From Candidatus Brocadia sp. (GTDB taxonomy: Bacteria; Planctomycetota; Brocadiia; Brocadiales; Brocadiaceae), in assembly GCA_030837935.1 (NCBI GenBank), contig JAUQXU010000471.1, positions 1 through 19,731 on the forward strand: a stretch of DNA of 19,731 nt. Direction: 5' to 3'. The notes beneath the pieces were generated by a model. It did not search any database, was not told the DNA's origin, and saw nothing but the letters and a program-made list of their open reading frames with translations. Each line of letters begins with the position of its first letter. The first letter of the stretch is position 1. Below, in pieces: positions 8,831 to 16,113 of this stretch. A program made the position numbers and the translations under genes.

Positions 8831-9843
8831 TTAATAGTGCCTATGTCCTTCAGAAGATTTGTTGTTACATCATGGAGTCTTTTGAGTGAATCGATTTTTG
8901 CTGGTTGAAGTCCTCTTTTAATCTCATCCAATTCGCCGAATGGTAAAGCCTCGATGTCGTATATTACGTCTTCAATTTTTTCAAATAACTTTGATTTTGC
9001 TGCCGGATTCTTTTGCTCTAATTGGTCAAGTGCTGCTTGAAAATTATCATCAATGAGTGCTTGTCTTGATTGCTCGTCCTTGAGTACCAAAGGAAGTTTC
9101 CGTATTTCTTCACCTCTTTTAAACTTTCCTTCTCCTACCCAATCGCAAAACTCCATCAAAGAGATTTTTCCTTCTTTTACAAGCTTCTTTAACTCTTTAT
9201 TTTTTCTGAATTCAACAAAATAACTGAATTTAAGTCTCTCTGAAGGTTTATTATATTTCGTAAGATACTGTTCCTCCATATCCATGTAAGCTTGTATATT
9301 GTTTCTTATGTCAGAGGCACTTAACTTGGTGAGTTGTTCAAGCCGCTTTAAAGAATAATCTTCTTGTGTATTGAGACGGTATAGTTCTCTTGCCTTTTCA
9401 TAAGCGTCCCATGGTGTTGGGCCAAATAGGTGTTTTTCCAACCGGATAAAATTTATTACATCCCGATTGATCTTATAAGGTAATACATAAGCATCTATTG
9501 CTTTCCATTTTTCATCATTTACATATTTCTCAGAAAGTTCCTCATAAACAAACGCCCGCGTATTACCTTCTATTACGGTATAATAATTTTCCTTCAGTAC
9601 TACCCATATTGGGTCATAAATACCACCATTGCGTTCTATATGGTCATTAAGTTTCTCATATTGTTCATTACCCTCTGCAAGGGCAAATTTTATCTTTTCT
9701 TGTGTGATATTGTCATTTAGTCTGGTATCGAGGTAATACTGGATGCGTGGGTTTTCTATGTCGAGGATGAGCTGTTTTAAGGGGATTTTTAATCGTTTTA
9801 TTTCAATAGGGATGCCATCGAGATTTACGGTTATATTGCTCAT
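8824..9843 (-). CDS. ParB-like protein 1, first gene of the operon
   Basis: This 339-residue protein carries NPR at 31-33, EGNTR at 92-96 (the ParB box with a substituted second Arg), a TPWDAYEKA segment at about 143-151, and a putative helix-turn-helix around 162-185. The C-terminal third is charged and helical. It is paralogous to the 5963-6997 product but diverged, as only the motif blocks are easily matched. It opens the nine-gene operon and overlaps the nuclease gene by 7 bases. ParB-family N domains bind or hydrolyse CTP, or in some members cut DNA. The catalytic Arg pattern here differs from canonical GERR, so activity is uncertain. The ATG at 9843 has only a weak ribosome binding site. 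Confidence 0.85.
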   Translation of the reverse strand: MSNITVNLDGIPIEIKRLKIPLKQLILDIENPRIQYYLDTRLNDNITQEKIKFALAEGNEQYEKLNDHIERNGGIYDPIWVVLKENYYTVIEGNTRAFVYEELSEKYVNDEKWKAIDAYVLPYKINRDVINFIRLEKHLFGPTPWDAYEKARELYRLNTQEDYSLKRLEQLTKLSASDIRNNIQAYMDMEEQYLTKYNKPSERLKFSYFVEFRKNKELKKLVKEGKISLMEFCDWVGEGKFKRGEEIRKLPLVLKDEQSRQALIDDNFQAALDQLEQKNPAAKSKLFEKIEDVIYDIEALPFGELDEIKRGLQPAKIDSLKRLHDVTTNLLKDIGTIKC

Positions 9844-9906
9844 GATTTCTACTTATACCCCGTATTTTTCTAAAGTCGATTGCATAAATTCAGGTTTTAG
9901 TTTGTC
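9844..9906 (-). other. Junction between vanZ-like gene and operon, with a short in-frame reading stretch
   Basis: These 63 bases must hold any promoter private to the nine-gene operon. On the minus strand the VanZ stop codon is followed, in the same frame, by 17 open codons ending in ATG CAA ... GGG GTA TAA, which read DKLKPEFMQSTLEKYGV. The 10-codon piece from its internal ATG could be a leader peptide or the remnant of a gene lost at the insertion point. A TATAAG stretch near 9851-9856 could be a -10 element, but I see no convincing -35. Nothing here is firm. Confidence 0.25.
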
Positions 9907-10377
9907 TTACATTCTAGCTGTGGTTTTATCCATTGCAAGGAATTTCTTCTTTATTTGCCATCTATGGGTAATTGCCTGCCATAAGAAACCGGCAGTAACG
10001 GCACCAGCGGTATCCGCCAGCCAGTCAAAGATTTCTACTGAACGGTTTGGGGTAAAGAATTGGTGAAACTCGTCAGACGCGCCGTAGAGGGAGGTAATGC
10101 CAATCGCCAGGATAATTTTATATATCCACCTTCTTCCTATTTTGACGGAAGAAAGCGTCCAGCAGATCATGAGGCATAAGAGACCAAATACGATAAAATG
10201 AATGAGTTTATCACTATATGATGGCAGGGAAACAGAAGAGGTGTCCTGAGAGGATTCGTAATATATAAAACAGGCATAAACTATAGTTAATAGACATTTA
10301 AAAATCCAGTGTACTCTAATCCTGATGTTCATTCCTTTCAATATTTTTAAAGACACGGACCCAATATTCTGTTTCAC
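9907..10377 (-). CDS. VanZ-like membrane protein
   Basis: This small integral membrane protein has about four hydrophobic segments, near 23-40, 57-77, 84-100 and 120-138. The VanZ-family signature DEFHQFFTPNRSVEIFDWLADTAG lies between the third and fourth. VanZ itself confers low-level teicoplanin resistance, but the chromosomal family is widespread and mostly of unknown function. The start is uncertain. A GTG at 10377 lies about 10 bases after AGGGA and overlaps the NYN gene by 62 bases. An ATG at 10332 would give MNIRIRVHW, a more usual family start, but has a poorly spaced AAAGGA. It is the last gene of the pyrC-NYN run before the accessory operon. Confidence 0.8.
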   Translation of the reverse strand: MKQNIGSVSLKILKGMNIRIRVHWIFKCLLTIVYACFIYYESSQDTSSVSLPSYSDKLIHFIVFGLLCLMICWTLSSVKIGRRWIYKIILAIGITSLYGASDEFHQFFTPNRSVEIFDWLADTAGAVTAGFLWQAITHRWQIKKKFLAMDKTTARM

Positions 10378-10990
10378 CTTCAGAAGTTCCCTGATATTTA
10401 TAACGTGGTTCCGCCATATTATGCGGTGATTTCTTTTTTCCCTTTGTTCCTGGTAGTTCTGTTTTTATTACGGAAGGTGTTGTCTCTTCGGAGGGAAGAT
10501 TTTTGAAAATATCCTTCCAGTACTTTGCATCATCTTCCGACGGGCCTTTCCACTTATCTTCAGGTTCATCAGAGGGAGTTTCTGCGCCGTTATTCAAAAT
10601 CCTCAGGATTTCCTGATACATGGCCTTCGGTTCAACGATATGACATCCGCATTTTCTGACGTGTCGTTTTATATCGTTGTCATAGGTTACAATGTGGACA
10701 TCTTTTGGATTTTGACAGAGACTTGTGATGTTCTTGATCTCGGTATCCGCATCTATGCCTGATTTTGAATAGATGACCGTAATACCGGAGCAGGTTTGTC
10801 TCTTTGGTAAAGTAGTCTGGGTATGTGTACCATCAAACACGACAATCACATCGTAATGTTTTTCTTCCTTGTATTTTGAAAATAGGGATATTATATAATC
10901 ACGTACGGGTTCAATGCGGTTTATCCCCACGTGCTTCTCCAGGGCTGGTACGGTAAATATAAAGTTATAGCCGTCAATAATGATTAACAT
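10316..10990 (-). CDS. YacP-like NYN-domain RNase
   Basis: This 224-residue protein has an N-terminal NYN (PIN-like) domain of about 150 residues. It shows MLIIIDGYN with Asp7 and Asn9, a VVFDGTH strand, SGIDADTEI, and VTYDNDIKRHV, the clustered acidic residues expected of a metal-dependent RNase active site. In Bacillus the YacP/Rae1 relative cleaves ribosome-bound mRNA. The C-terminal ~70 residues are low complexity and carry two similar pieces, KWKGPSEDDAKYWKDIFKN and KYQGTSEGETEYWVRVFKN, an imperfect internal repeat that may be a protein or ribosome contact. The start overlaps the pyrC stop by 7 bases, so the two are coupled. RNA targets are unknown. Confidence 0.85.
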   Translation of the reverse strand: MLIIIDGYNFIFTVPALEKHVGINRIEPVRDYIISLFSKYKEEKHYDVIVVFDGTHTQTTLPKRQTCSGITVIYSKSGIDADTEIKNITSLCQNPKDVHIVTYDNDIKRHVRKCGCHIVEPKAMYQEILRILNNGAETPSDEPEDKWKGPSEDDAKYWKDIFKNLPSEETTPSVIKTELPGTKGKKKSPHNMAEPRYKYQGTSEGETEYWVRVFKNIERNEHQD

Positions 10991-12270
10991 ACAATTTGGC
11001 CGTTATCAACGATCACCTTTCCACCAACAATCGTGGTAACTACCTGCCCGGTTAAATTCCAACCGTTAAAGGGACAGTTTCTGGCTTTTGACTCAAAATT
11101 TTCGACATTGACTGTCCATTCTTTATTTAAATCAATAATAGCAATATCTGCCGGCATACCCACGGCGAGACTGCCGCCAATGACCTTAAATATCCTTGCT
11201 GGATTGGTAGACATTTTTTGGACAACCTCTTTCAGTGACAGGATGCCGGGATGGACTAATTTTGTGAGAATAACGCTCAGTGCATTCTCAAGTCCAACAA
11301 AACCCGATGCCCCTTTTTTTATATCGTCATGGGTATGCGGTGCATGGTCTGTAGCAATGACGTCAACTAAACCCGTTGATAAACTTATCTGGAGCGCCTC
11401 TCTATCTTCCCTGGAACGCAAAGGGGGATTAGTTTTAGGTACATTTCCACTCGCATCTCTGAAGTTTTCATCCAAGAGTAAATGATGCGGCGTAACTTCG
11501 CAGGAGATATGTGCAATACCTCTTTCTTTTGCCTGGCGTATAACCTCCAGCGTGCTTTTCAGACTAACATGCGAGACATGCAGCCATCCCCTGGCTTGTT
11601 CGGTATATTTGATTTCCCGGATGACAAAGTCTGTTTCATGACAAAATGGCTTGCCCGGGAAATGTGCCACATGTGTGTTTGTTTTTGCCTTATCCAGAGA
11701 GATTTGAGAATCTTCACAATGCGGACTGATAATAAGTTTGTTCTGTGCGGCCAGCTCGCATGCCCGTTTTATTAGCGATTCGTAAAATACCGGATTCCCA
11801 TCATCTGAGAGTGCGCGCACCCGCTTGTCCTTCGCCAGCTTACCAATATCTGTCAATTCCTCCCCTAATAATCCCTTTGTGACACATGCCTTTGTATAGA
11901 TGTTTACCACGCCTTTCTGGTTAACTCTTTCCATGAAGGATTCCACCATTTCTAATGAATCAATGGGGGGGATGGTGTTGGGTTCACATATCAGGGTTGT
12001 ATAACCACCTATTGCCGCAGCCCGTGAACCTGTCTCTATAGTTTCTTTATATTCCAGGCCAGGTTCTCGAAGGTGAACATGGCAGTCGATTAAGCCAGGA
12101 ATCACATATCGGGAGGTTGCATCAATAACCCTGGTATGGTTATTTGGCTTAATATCATTTGAAACTGTTTTGACCTTGCCATCCTTGATAAAGATGTCTG
12201 TCTGACCATCAAACCCCGTTGCAGGGTCCACAACATGCCCACCTTTTATTAATACCTCAGTATCTATCAT
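10984..12270 (-). CDS. pyrC: Dihydroorotase, class I
   Basis: This enzyme catalyses ring closure of carbamoyl aspartate to dihydroorotate in de novo pyrimidine synthesis. The protein has 428 residues, normal for class I. It shows the metal site DCHVHLREPG at 62-71, EPNT at 96-99 for substrate binding, SDDG at 155-158 with the bridging Asp, His184 in PHCEDS, His231/His234 in HVSHVS, and the catalytic Asp308 in ATDHAPH. All key residues are present, so it should be active and zinc dependent. A GGAG ribosome binding site lies 8 bases before the ATG, and a short hairpin sits just upstream (12292-12308). It is followed without a gap by the NYN gene. Confidence 0.95.
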   Translation of the reverse strand: MIDTEVLIKGGHVVDPATGFDGQTDIFIKDGKVKTVSNDIKPNNHTRVIDATSRYVIPGLIDCHVHLREPGLEYKETIETGSRAAAIGGYTTLICEPNTIPPIDSLEMVESFMERVNQKGVVNIYTKACVTKGLLGEELTDIGKLAKDKRVRALSDDGNPVFYESLIKRACELAAQNKLIISPHCEDSQISLDKAKTNTHVAHFPGKPFCHETDFVIREIKYTEQARGWLHVSHVSLKSTLEVIRQAKERGIAHISCEVTPHHLLLDENFRDASGNVPKTNPPLRSREDREALQISLSTGLVDVIATDHAPHTHDDIKKGASGFVGLENALSVILTKLVHPGILSLKEVVQKMSTNPARIFKVIGGSLAVGMPADIAIIDLNKEWTVNVENFESKARNCPFNGWNLTGQVVTTIVGGKVIVDNGQIVC

Positions 12271-12291
12271 TACTATTACTCCAGAAATAAC

Positions 12292-12308
12292 CGTGGTAGT
12301 TTACCACG
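12292..12308. promoter_or_regulatory. Perfect 7-bp hairpin in the pyrC leader
   Basis: CGTGGTA and TACCACG are separated by three bases. On the minus strand it lies about 21 bases before the pyrC ATG and just outside the GGAG ribosome binding site (12279-12282), so it would be in the leader RNA. On the plus strand it is followed by a TTTTTT run at 12313-12318 and looks like a weak intrinsic terminator, but no plus-strand gene feeds it. Regulation of pyrC by this element is speculative. Confidence 0.4.
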
Positions 12309-12318
12309 ATAGTTTTTT

Positions 12319-12394
12319 GCCACAAAGTCACGAAGGCGCTTAGATAAAAAACTTTTTTACTTTATGTCCTGGTGGCCTGAACTATTACTAAAAA
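12319..12394. repeat. Intergenic repeat-like sequence
   Basis: The segment GCCACAAAGTCACGAAGGCG, read on the other strand as CTTCGTGACTTTGTGGC, resembles a short non-coding repeat that I recall from intergenic regions of several environmental bacteria. Only one copy is seen in this window, so its repeat status rests on memory. It fills most of the gap between the glycosylase gene and the pyrC leader. Confidence 0.35.
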
Positions 12395-13039
12395 TTACAA
12401 GAACTCCCTTAAAGGACACTGTTCGCAGGCCTTTTTTGGTTTACAAAACATCTTGCCAATGTTTACTATTAAGGCATGATATTCGTTATATAATTTTACA
12501 TCTTTCGGAAGGTTTTCTTCAAAGAAAGCCTTCATATCATCATAGGTACTCTCTTCGGAAATAAAACCATGCCGTGAAAAAATCCTATGGGTATAAGTAT
12601 CCACAACAAATGTGGGTAAATTTCCTGCATAGAGCAAAATAGAGTCCGCTGTTTCTGGCCCGATACCTTTTACGGAAAGCAACTCATCCCTAAGCATTTG
12701 AAAATCCTGGGCAAACATACTGGAGAGATTGCCTTCATATCGTGAAAATAGCCAATTAATAAATGTCTTAACACGCTTGGCCTTGACGTTAAAAAAGCCA
12801 GAGGGACGAATAAGCTGTGCCAATTCTGGCAGACTCAGCTCTTGAATTCCCCCGGGAGAGAGACTCCCGGCTGTCTTAAGATTTTTGATGGCCTTTTCAA
12901 CATTAGACCAGTTGGTATTTTGAGTTAATATAGCACCAACAACAACCTCGAACGGAGTTTCTCCCGGCCACCATTGCTGGGGACCCAAGGCATCGAACAT
13001 CCGTTGGTATATTTTTAAAATAGTTTTGGCTTTATTCAT
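12395..13039 (-). CDS. Endonuclease III-like DNA glycosylase (MagIII-type)
   Basis: This 214-residue HhH-GPD-fold base-excision enzyme has the helix-hairpin-helix at about 119-132 (SVKGIGPETAD) and the catalytic Asp147 in VVDTYTHR. The Lys that makes endonuclease III a bifunctional glycosylase-lyase is Glu129 here, and the N-terminal WWPGE and GAILTQNT resemble MagIII, the 3-methyladenine glycosylase branch. That suggests a monofunctional glycosylase. The C-terminal cluster loop has Cys199, Cys205 and Cys208, but the place of the fourth endonuclease III cysteine is Leu214, the last residue, so a normal [4Fe-4S] cluster is doubtful. The gene overlaps the upstream deoxyhypusine-synthase-like gene by 8 bases. 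The substrate preference is inferred. Confidence 0.85.
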   Translation of the reverse strand: MNKAKTILKIYQRMFDALGPQQWWPGETPFEVVVGAILTQNTNWSNVEKAIKNLKTAGSLSPGGIQELSLPELAQLIRPSGFFNVKAKRVKTFINWLFSRYEGNLSSMFAQDFQMLRDELLSVKGIGPETADSILLYAGNLPTFVVDTYTHRIFSRHGFISEESTYDDMKAFFEENLPKDVKLYNEYHALIVNIGKMFCKPKKACEQCPLREFL

Positions 13040-14003
13040 CTCCTATACCAAGTTTTGAGAGAATCCCCATTCTCAGGAGCGGTAACATAATTTCATGGTG
13101 GCCTGTAATCGCATATCCGAACCGGGTTGGTCTTTTTAAGACATTTGTTTGTGGTCTATAGTGCTGAATCATATCCATGTTCACCGTTACGAAGTTTTCA
13201 ACCTTATGGCCAACATTTCTCGCAATACAAAGTGCTTTAAGAAAAACCTCCGGCATAATGACGGCAGAACCCACATTGAGCCATACTCCTCCCTCCAATT
13301 GTGAAACCACGGAGGAGAGAATTTTAAAATCGATGTGGCTTGATTCCCCCAAATCCTTTCCTGAAATATTCGGATGCATATGTATCGTATCCGTCCCTAA
13401 TGCAACGTGAACCGTGGTTGGTATATTCAGCTTTGCAGCACAAGCCAGCAGGCTCAGGTGGTTGTATGTATTTTTTTCTTCAATAATCTTATCTCCCAAC
13501 GCCCGTCCAAGACCCCTGCCCTCTTTCATTCCCTGAGAGGAGGCGGCCTGAAACGCCGCAGCTGTTTCCTTTGCCATGCCAAAACTGCCGTCTTTTAAAC
13601 TGCTTGCTACATCCTCAGAGGTTGCTCCGATGAGCGAAACTTCATAATCATGAATTGCTGCAGCGCCATTCATGGCGAGGGCAGTTATTATGCGGCGGTT
13701 CATGAGGTCTATTATTAACGGCGACAAGCCGCACTTTATGACATGCGCACCAAGGGCCATGACCACAGGATGTTTGTTCCGGTATGCCAGAACGATTGCA
13801 TCAATTACCTTTCGTAAATGAGCCGAAGCCAGGACATCTGGTAGGGATTCGAAAAAGGCATGTATTCCATCCGCAGGCAAGACAGGTTTGGCAAACAAAT
13901 TGATATTTGAGAGATTCTTTCGTTCCTTTATTGAATACGTCTTAACGCTGCTGAGGTCTAACGGTTTAAAAAAATTAGTCTCATCCTCACGTTGTCGTGC
14001 CAT
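13032..14003 (-). CDS. Conserved protein resembling deoxyhypusine synthase
   Basis: This 323-residue cytoplasmic protein has a Rossmann-like pattern: PVVMALGAHVIKCGLSPLI, MNGAAAIHDYE, GATSEDV, GSFGMAKET, and a later GTDTIHMHPN. The order of glycine-rich turns recalls the deoxyhypusine synthase fold (NAD-dependent), but I do not see the catalytic Lys context of true DHS, and bacteria lack eIF5A. I therefore name only a resemblance, and the function is unknown. It sits between a ferredoxin (27 bases upstream, with AAGGAAG before the ATG) and a glycosylase gene that it overlaps, in a run of genes behind lpxK. A redox or metabolic role next to the ferredoxin would be a guess. Confidence 0.6.
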   Translation of the reverse strand: MARQREDETNFFKPLDLSSVKTYSIKERKNLSNINLFAKPVLPADGIHAFFESLPDVLASAHLRKVIDAIVLAYRNKHPVVMALGAHVIKCGLSPLIIDLMNRRIITALAMNGAAAIHDYEVSLIGATSEDVASSLKDGSFGMAKETAAAFQAASSQGMKEGRGLGRALGDKIIEEKNTYNHLSLLACAAKLNIPTTVHVALGTDTIHMHPNISGKDLGESSHIDFKILSSVVSQLEGGVWLNVGSAVIMPEVFLKALCIARNVGHKVENFVTVNMDMIQHYRPQTNVLKRPTRFGYAITGHHEIMLPLLRMGILSKLGIGDE

Positions 14004-14030
14004 TCCATTTTCTTCCTTGAAGGAATATCC

Positions 14031-14201
14031 CTATGGGGCAAGAATTGCCTCAACAGGACATACAGCCACGCAATTGCCACAATCAGTACAGGTTTCCGCG
14101 TTAATTATCCTCACATCTCCAGACTCGGATATAGCATTGACAGGGCATTCACTCTCGCATGCGCCACAATTTATACAATCGTCCGTGATTTTATGGGCCA
14201 T
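14031..14201 (-). CDS. Ferredoxin, 2[4Fe-4S] type
   Basis: This 56-residue protein has two complete cluster-binding motifs, Cys9-12-15-19 and Cys38-41-44-48 (each CxxCxxCxxxCP), as in clostridial-type low-potential ferredoxins. It would carry electrons between oxidoreductases in the cytoplasm. A strong AAAGGAG ribosome binding site lies 6 bases before the ATG. It is 13 bases downstream of lpxK and 27 upstream of the deoxyhypusine-synthase-like gene. The partner enzyme is not in this window, although radical SAM enzymes elsewhere in it would need such a donor. Confidence 0.95.
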   Translation of the reverse strand: MAHKITDDCINCGACESECPVNAISESGDVRIINAETCTDCGNCVAVCPVEAILAP

Positions 14202-14214
14202 TGTGTTTCTCCTT

Positions 14215-15267
14215 TCAATTTAGAATGGCATTGATCTTATTTTCAAAAATTTCATAACCTTTTACAATACAAATTTCCATCTTCAATGTCCACAATGAAA
14301 AGTTAAAGAAAACGTGGTCGTTTTTCATTTTTACCTTATCTTTTTGTGTAATAATTATTGCATCTGGCCTGACCCTCTGTGCCTCTGCGTTCAATGTTTT
14401 CAACTCAGATGGGGTATATACATGATGGTCAGGAAACACACGAAAACCAAGCAACTCACCCCCTAAACTTTCAATGCTCTTTCTGAATGATACAGGATTG
14501 CCTATGGCACAAAACGCAAAGACCTTTTTACCCTGTAGCCAGGTAATATCCATTGTCTCATTGCTCTTTGAAGATTCTAAGCAAATGGGTTTGTGAACCG
14601 TTTCCACGATAGGGATTTGCCCTGCAATCTCGCGCAACCGGTTGATCGTAGCCGCAATTTTATCCTGGTTGCATTGATCTGCGTGCGTTAGCATAATCAT
14701 ATCGGCCCGTTTTAGTGATTCCAAAGGCTCACGCAACATTCCCCGTGGAACTATATGTTCGTATCCGAACGGATTCAGTGCATCAATGGTTACAATATCC
14801 AGATTCCTTGCCAGGCGAAGGTGCTGAAATCCATCGTCCAGCAATAAATATTCAGCCTGAAAATGGCTGATTGCCTCGAATCCGCTTTTAACCCTGTCTT
14901 TATCTAATAAATTGGGTATATCCGGGATATTTTCCTGAAACAAGAGATATTCATCATTGCAGACATGTTTAACGCAAGAACTATGTTCTTGTTTTATGGT
15001 GGCTGCATAACCCCTGCTGAGGATTGCAACCCTCTTTCCCTTCTTTTGCAAATACCTCGAGATGTATTCCACTATCGGTGTCTTGCCAGTTCCCCCCACC
15101 GTGATATTCCCCACACTGATTACGGGAACAGGCAGACAAACACTTTTCAAAATACCTCTTTTATAAATAAAAATACGAGTTTTAACTACAAACCCGTATA
15201 CTTTTGAAAGAGGATAAAGTACTTTCAGTATCGCTTTGGAGCATATAGGTGAATGCCCCTCTTCCAA
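14215..15267 (-). CDS. lpxK: Tetraacyldisaccharide 4'-kinase
   Basis: LpxK phosphorylates the 4' position of the lipid A precursor at the inner membrane. The protein has 350 residues, the usual family length. It has the N-terminal amphipathic membrane-anchor region (about 10-40), the P-loop SVGNITVGGTGKTP at about 51-63, an SRGY stretch, and the family motif DDGFQHLRL at 144-152. The start is TTG at 15267. No ATG or GTG lies in frame upstream, and the ribosome binding site is poor. It heads a run with ferredoxin, the deoxyhypusine-synthase-like gene and the glycosylase. Its presence argues for a Gram-negative with lipopolysaccharide. Confidence 0.93.
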   Translation of the reverse strand: MEEGHSPICSKAILKVLYPLSKVYGFVVKTRIFIYKRGILKSVCLPVPVISVGNITVGGTGKTPIVEYISRYLQKKGKRVAILSRGYAATIKQEHSSCVKHVCNDEYLLFQENIPDIPNLLDKDRVKSGFEAISHFQAEYLLLDDGFQHLRLARNLDIVTIDALNPFGYEHIVPRGMLREPLESLKRADMIMLTHADQCNQDKIAATINRLREIAGQIPIVETVHKPICLESSKSNETMDITWLQGKKVFAFCAIGNPVSFRKSIESLGGELLGFRVFPDHHVYTPSELKTLNAEAQRVRPDAIIITQKDKVKMKNDHVFFNFSLWTLKMEICIVKGYEIFENKINAILN

Positions 15268-15357
15268 GACTTTTAAATAATATTCCCTAAAAATACGTAT
15301 AGCTAATCAGACAAAAAGGAAAATTTTTTAGATCCCAGAACCTGTCGGGAACGAATT

Positions 15358-15993
15358 CTACTTTAAAGGAACAGACCAATATGCCTCATCTAAAAATTGC
15401 TTCCACGACCGATATCTATCCGAGCGAAGTTTTAGGCTTAAGATTGGGCTATGCTTTGGTTTAACTGGTTTACGAATTAACTTCATTCCTGCCTCTTCAG
15501 GGGTTCTTCCCCCTTTCCATTTATTGCATTCCGTACAAGCGCACACAATGTTTGTCCAGGTGGTTCTCCCTTTATACGCTTTTGGTACAATATGGTCTAA
15601 GCTCAGCTCAGACGTTGGAAACCGTTGTCCGCAGTATTGGCATTTGTTTTCATCGCGAGCAAAAATGTTCCGCCGATTGAATTTTACGTTGGATTGCGGG
15701 TGCTTATCATAGAATAAAAGGCGGATAATCTTGGGCGCTTCAATTTCAAAAGAAACGGTTCTAATCCAAGACGCTCTGTCCTCATCAGGCAAACCTGATT
15801 TGGCCCTGTAAAGCGAGACATCCTTCCACGTATCAAAATTATAGGAATTAAATTTCCCATCATCTACAGATATGACCTCTGCGGCTTCCTTGCACAATAA
15901 AACAAAAGCCCTCCTTGCTGAGATCACATGGAGTGCCATGAAGAATTTGTTTAATACCAATACGCTGGATTCCAACGCGGCAATTTGCTGCAT
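15358..15993 (-). CDS. HNH endonuclease
   Basis: This 211-residue protein has a clear HNH nuclease domain at about 110-165: zinc-binding CQYC (118-121), catalytic DHIVP (Asp133, His134), TNIV with Asn148, and CTEC (153-156). The N-terminal part (LVLNKFFMALHVISARRAFVLL) is the hallmark of a widespread chromosomal family of stand-alone HNH proteins in cyanobacteria and other environmental bacteria, with unknown cellular role. It has a GAGGGTG ribosome binding site. It is separated from both neighbours by about 90-120 bases, so it is probably a single-gene unit. Defence or DNA repair roles are possible but unshown. Confidence 0.9.
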   Translation of the reverse strand: MQQIAALESSVLVLNKFFMALHVISARRAFVLLCKEAAEVISVDDGKFNSYNFDTWKDVSLYRAKSGLPDEDRASWIRTVSFEIEAPKIIRLLFYDKHPQSNVKFNRRNIFARDENKCQYCGQRFPTSELSLDHIVPKAYKGRTTWTNIVCACTECNKWKGGRTPEEAGMKLIRKPVKPKHSPILSLKLRSDRYRSWKQFLDEAYWSVPLK

Positions 15994-16113
15994 AGTAGTA
16001 CACCCTCAATATTGCAATAAATATCTATTGAAGAGATACGGAGAAGGATTACCCAGGCAGTTTAAAAACTTTATAGAATAATATCAAAAGTATATCAATA
16101 AGCCCCAAGCAAT

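Noticed and set aside
5963..9843. ParB-like genes as a chromosome or plasmid partition system
   Set aside because: No ParA-type ATPase and no parS-like repeat cluster were seen, and the genes are embedded with a helicase and a nuclease.
12292..12318. Plus-strand intrinsic terminator formed by the hairpin and T-run
   Set aside because: No plus-strand gene precedes it, so it is listed only as a possible leader hairpin of pyrC.
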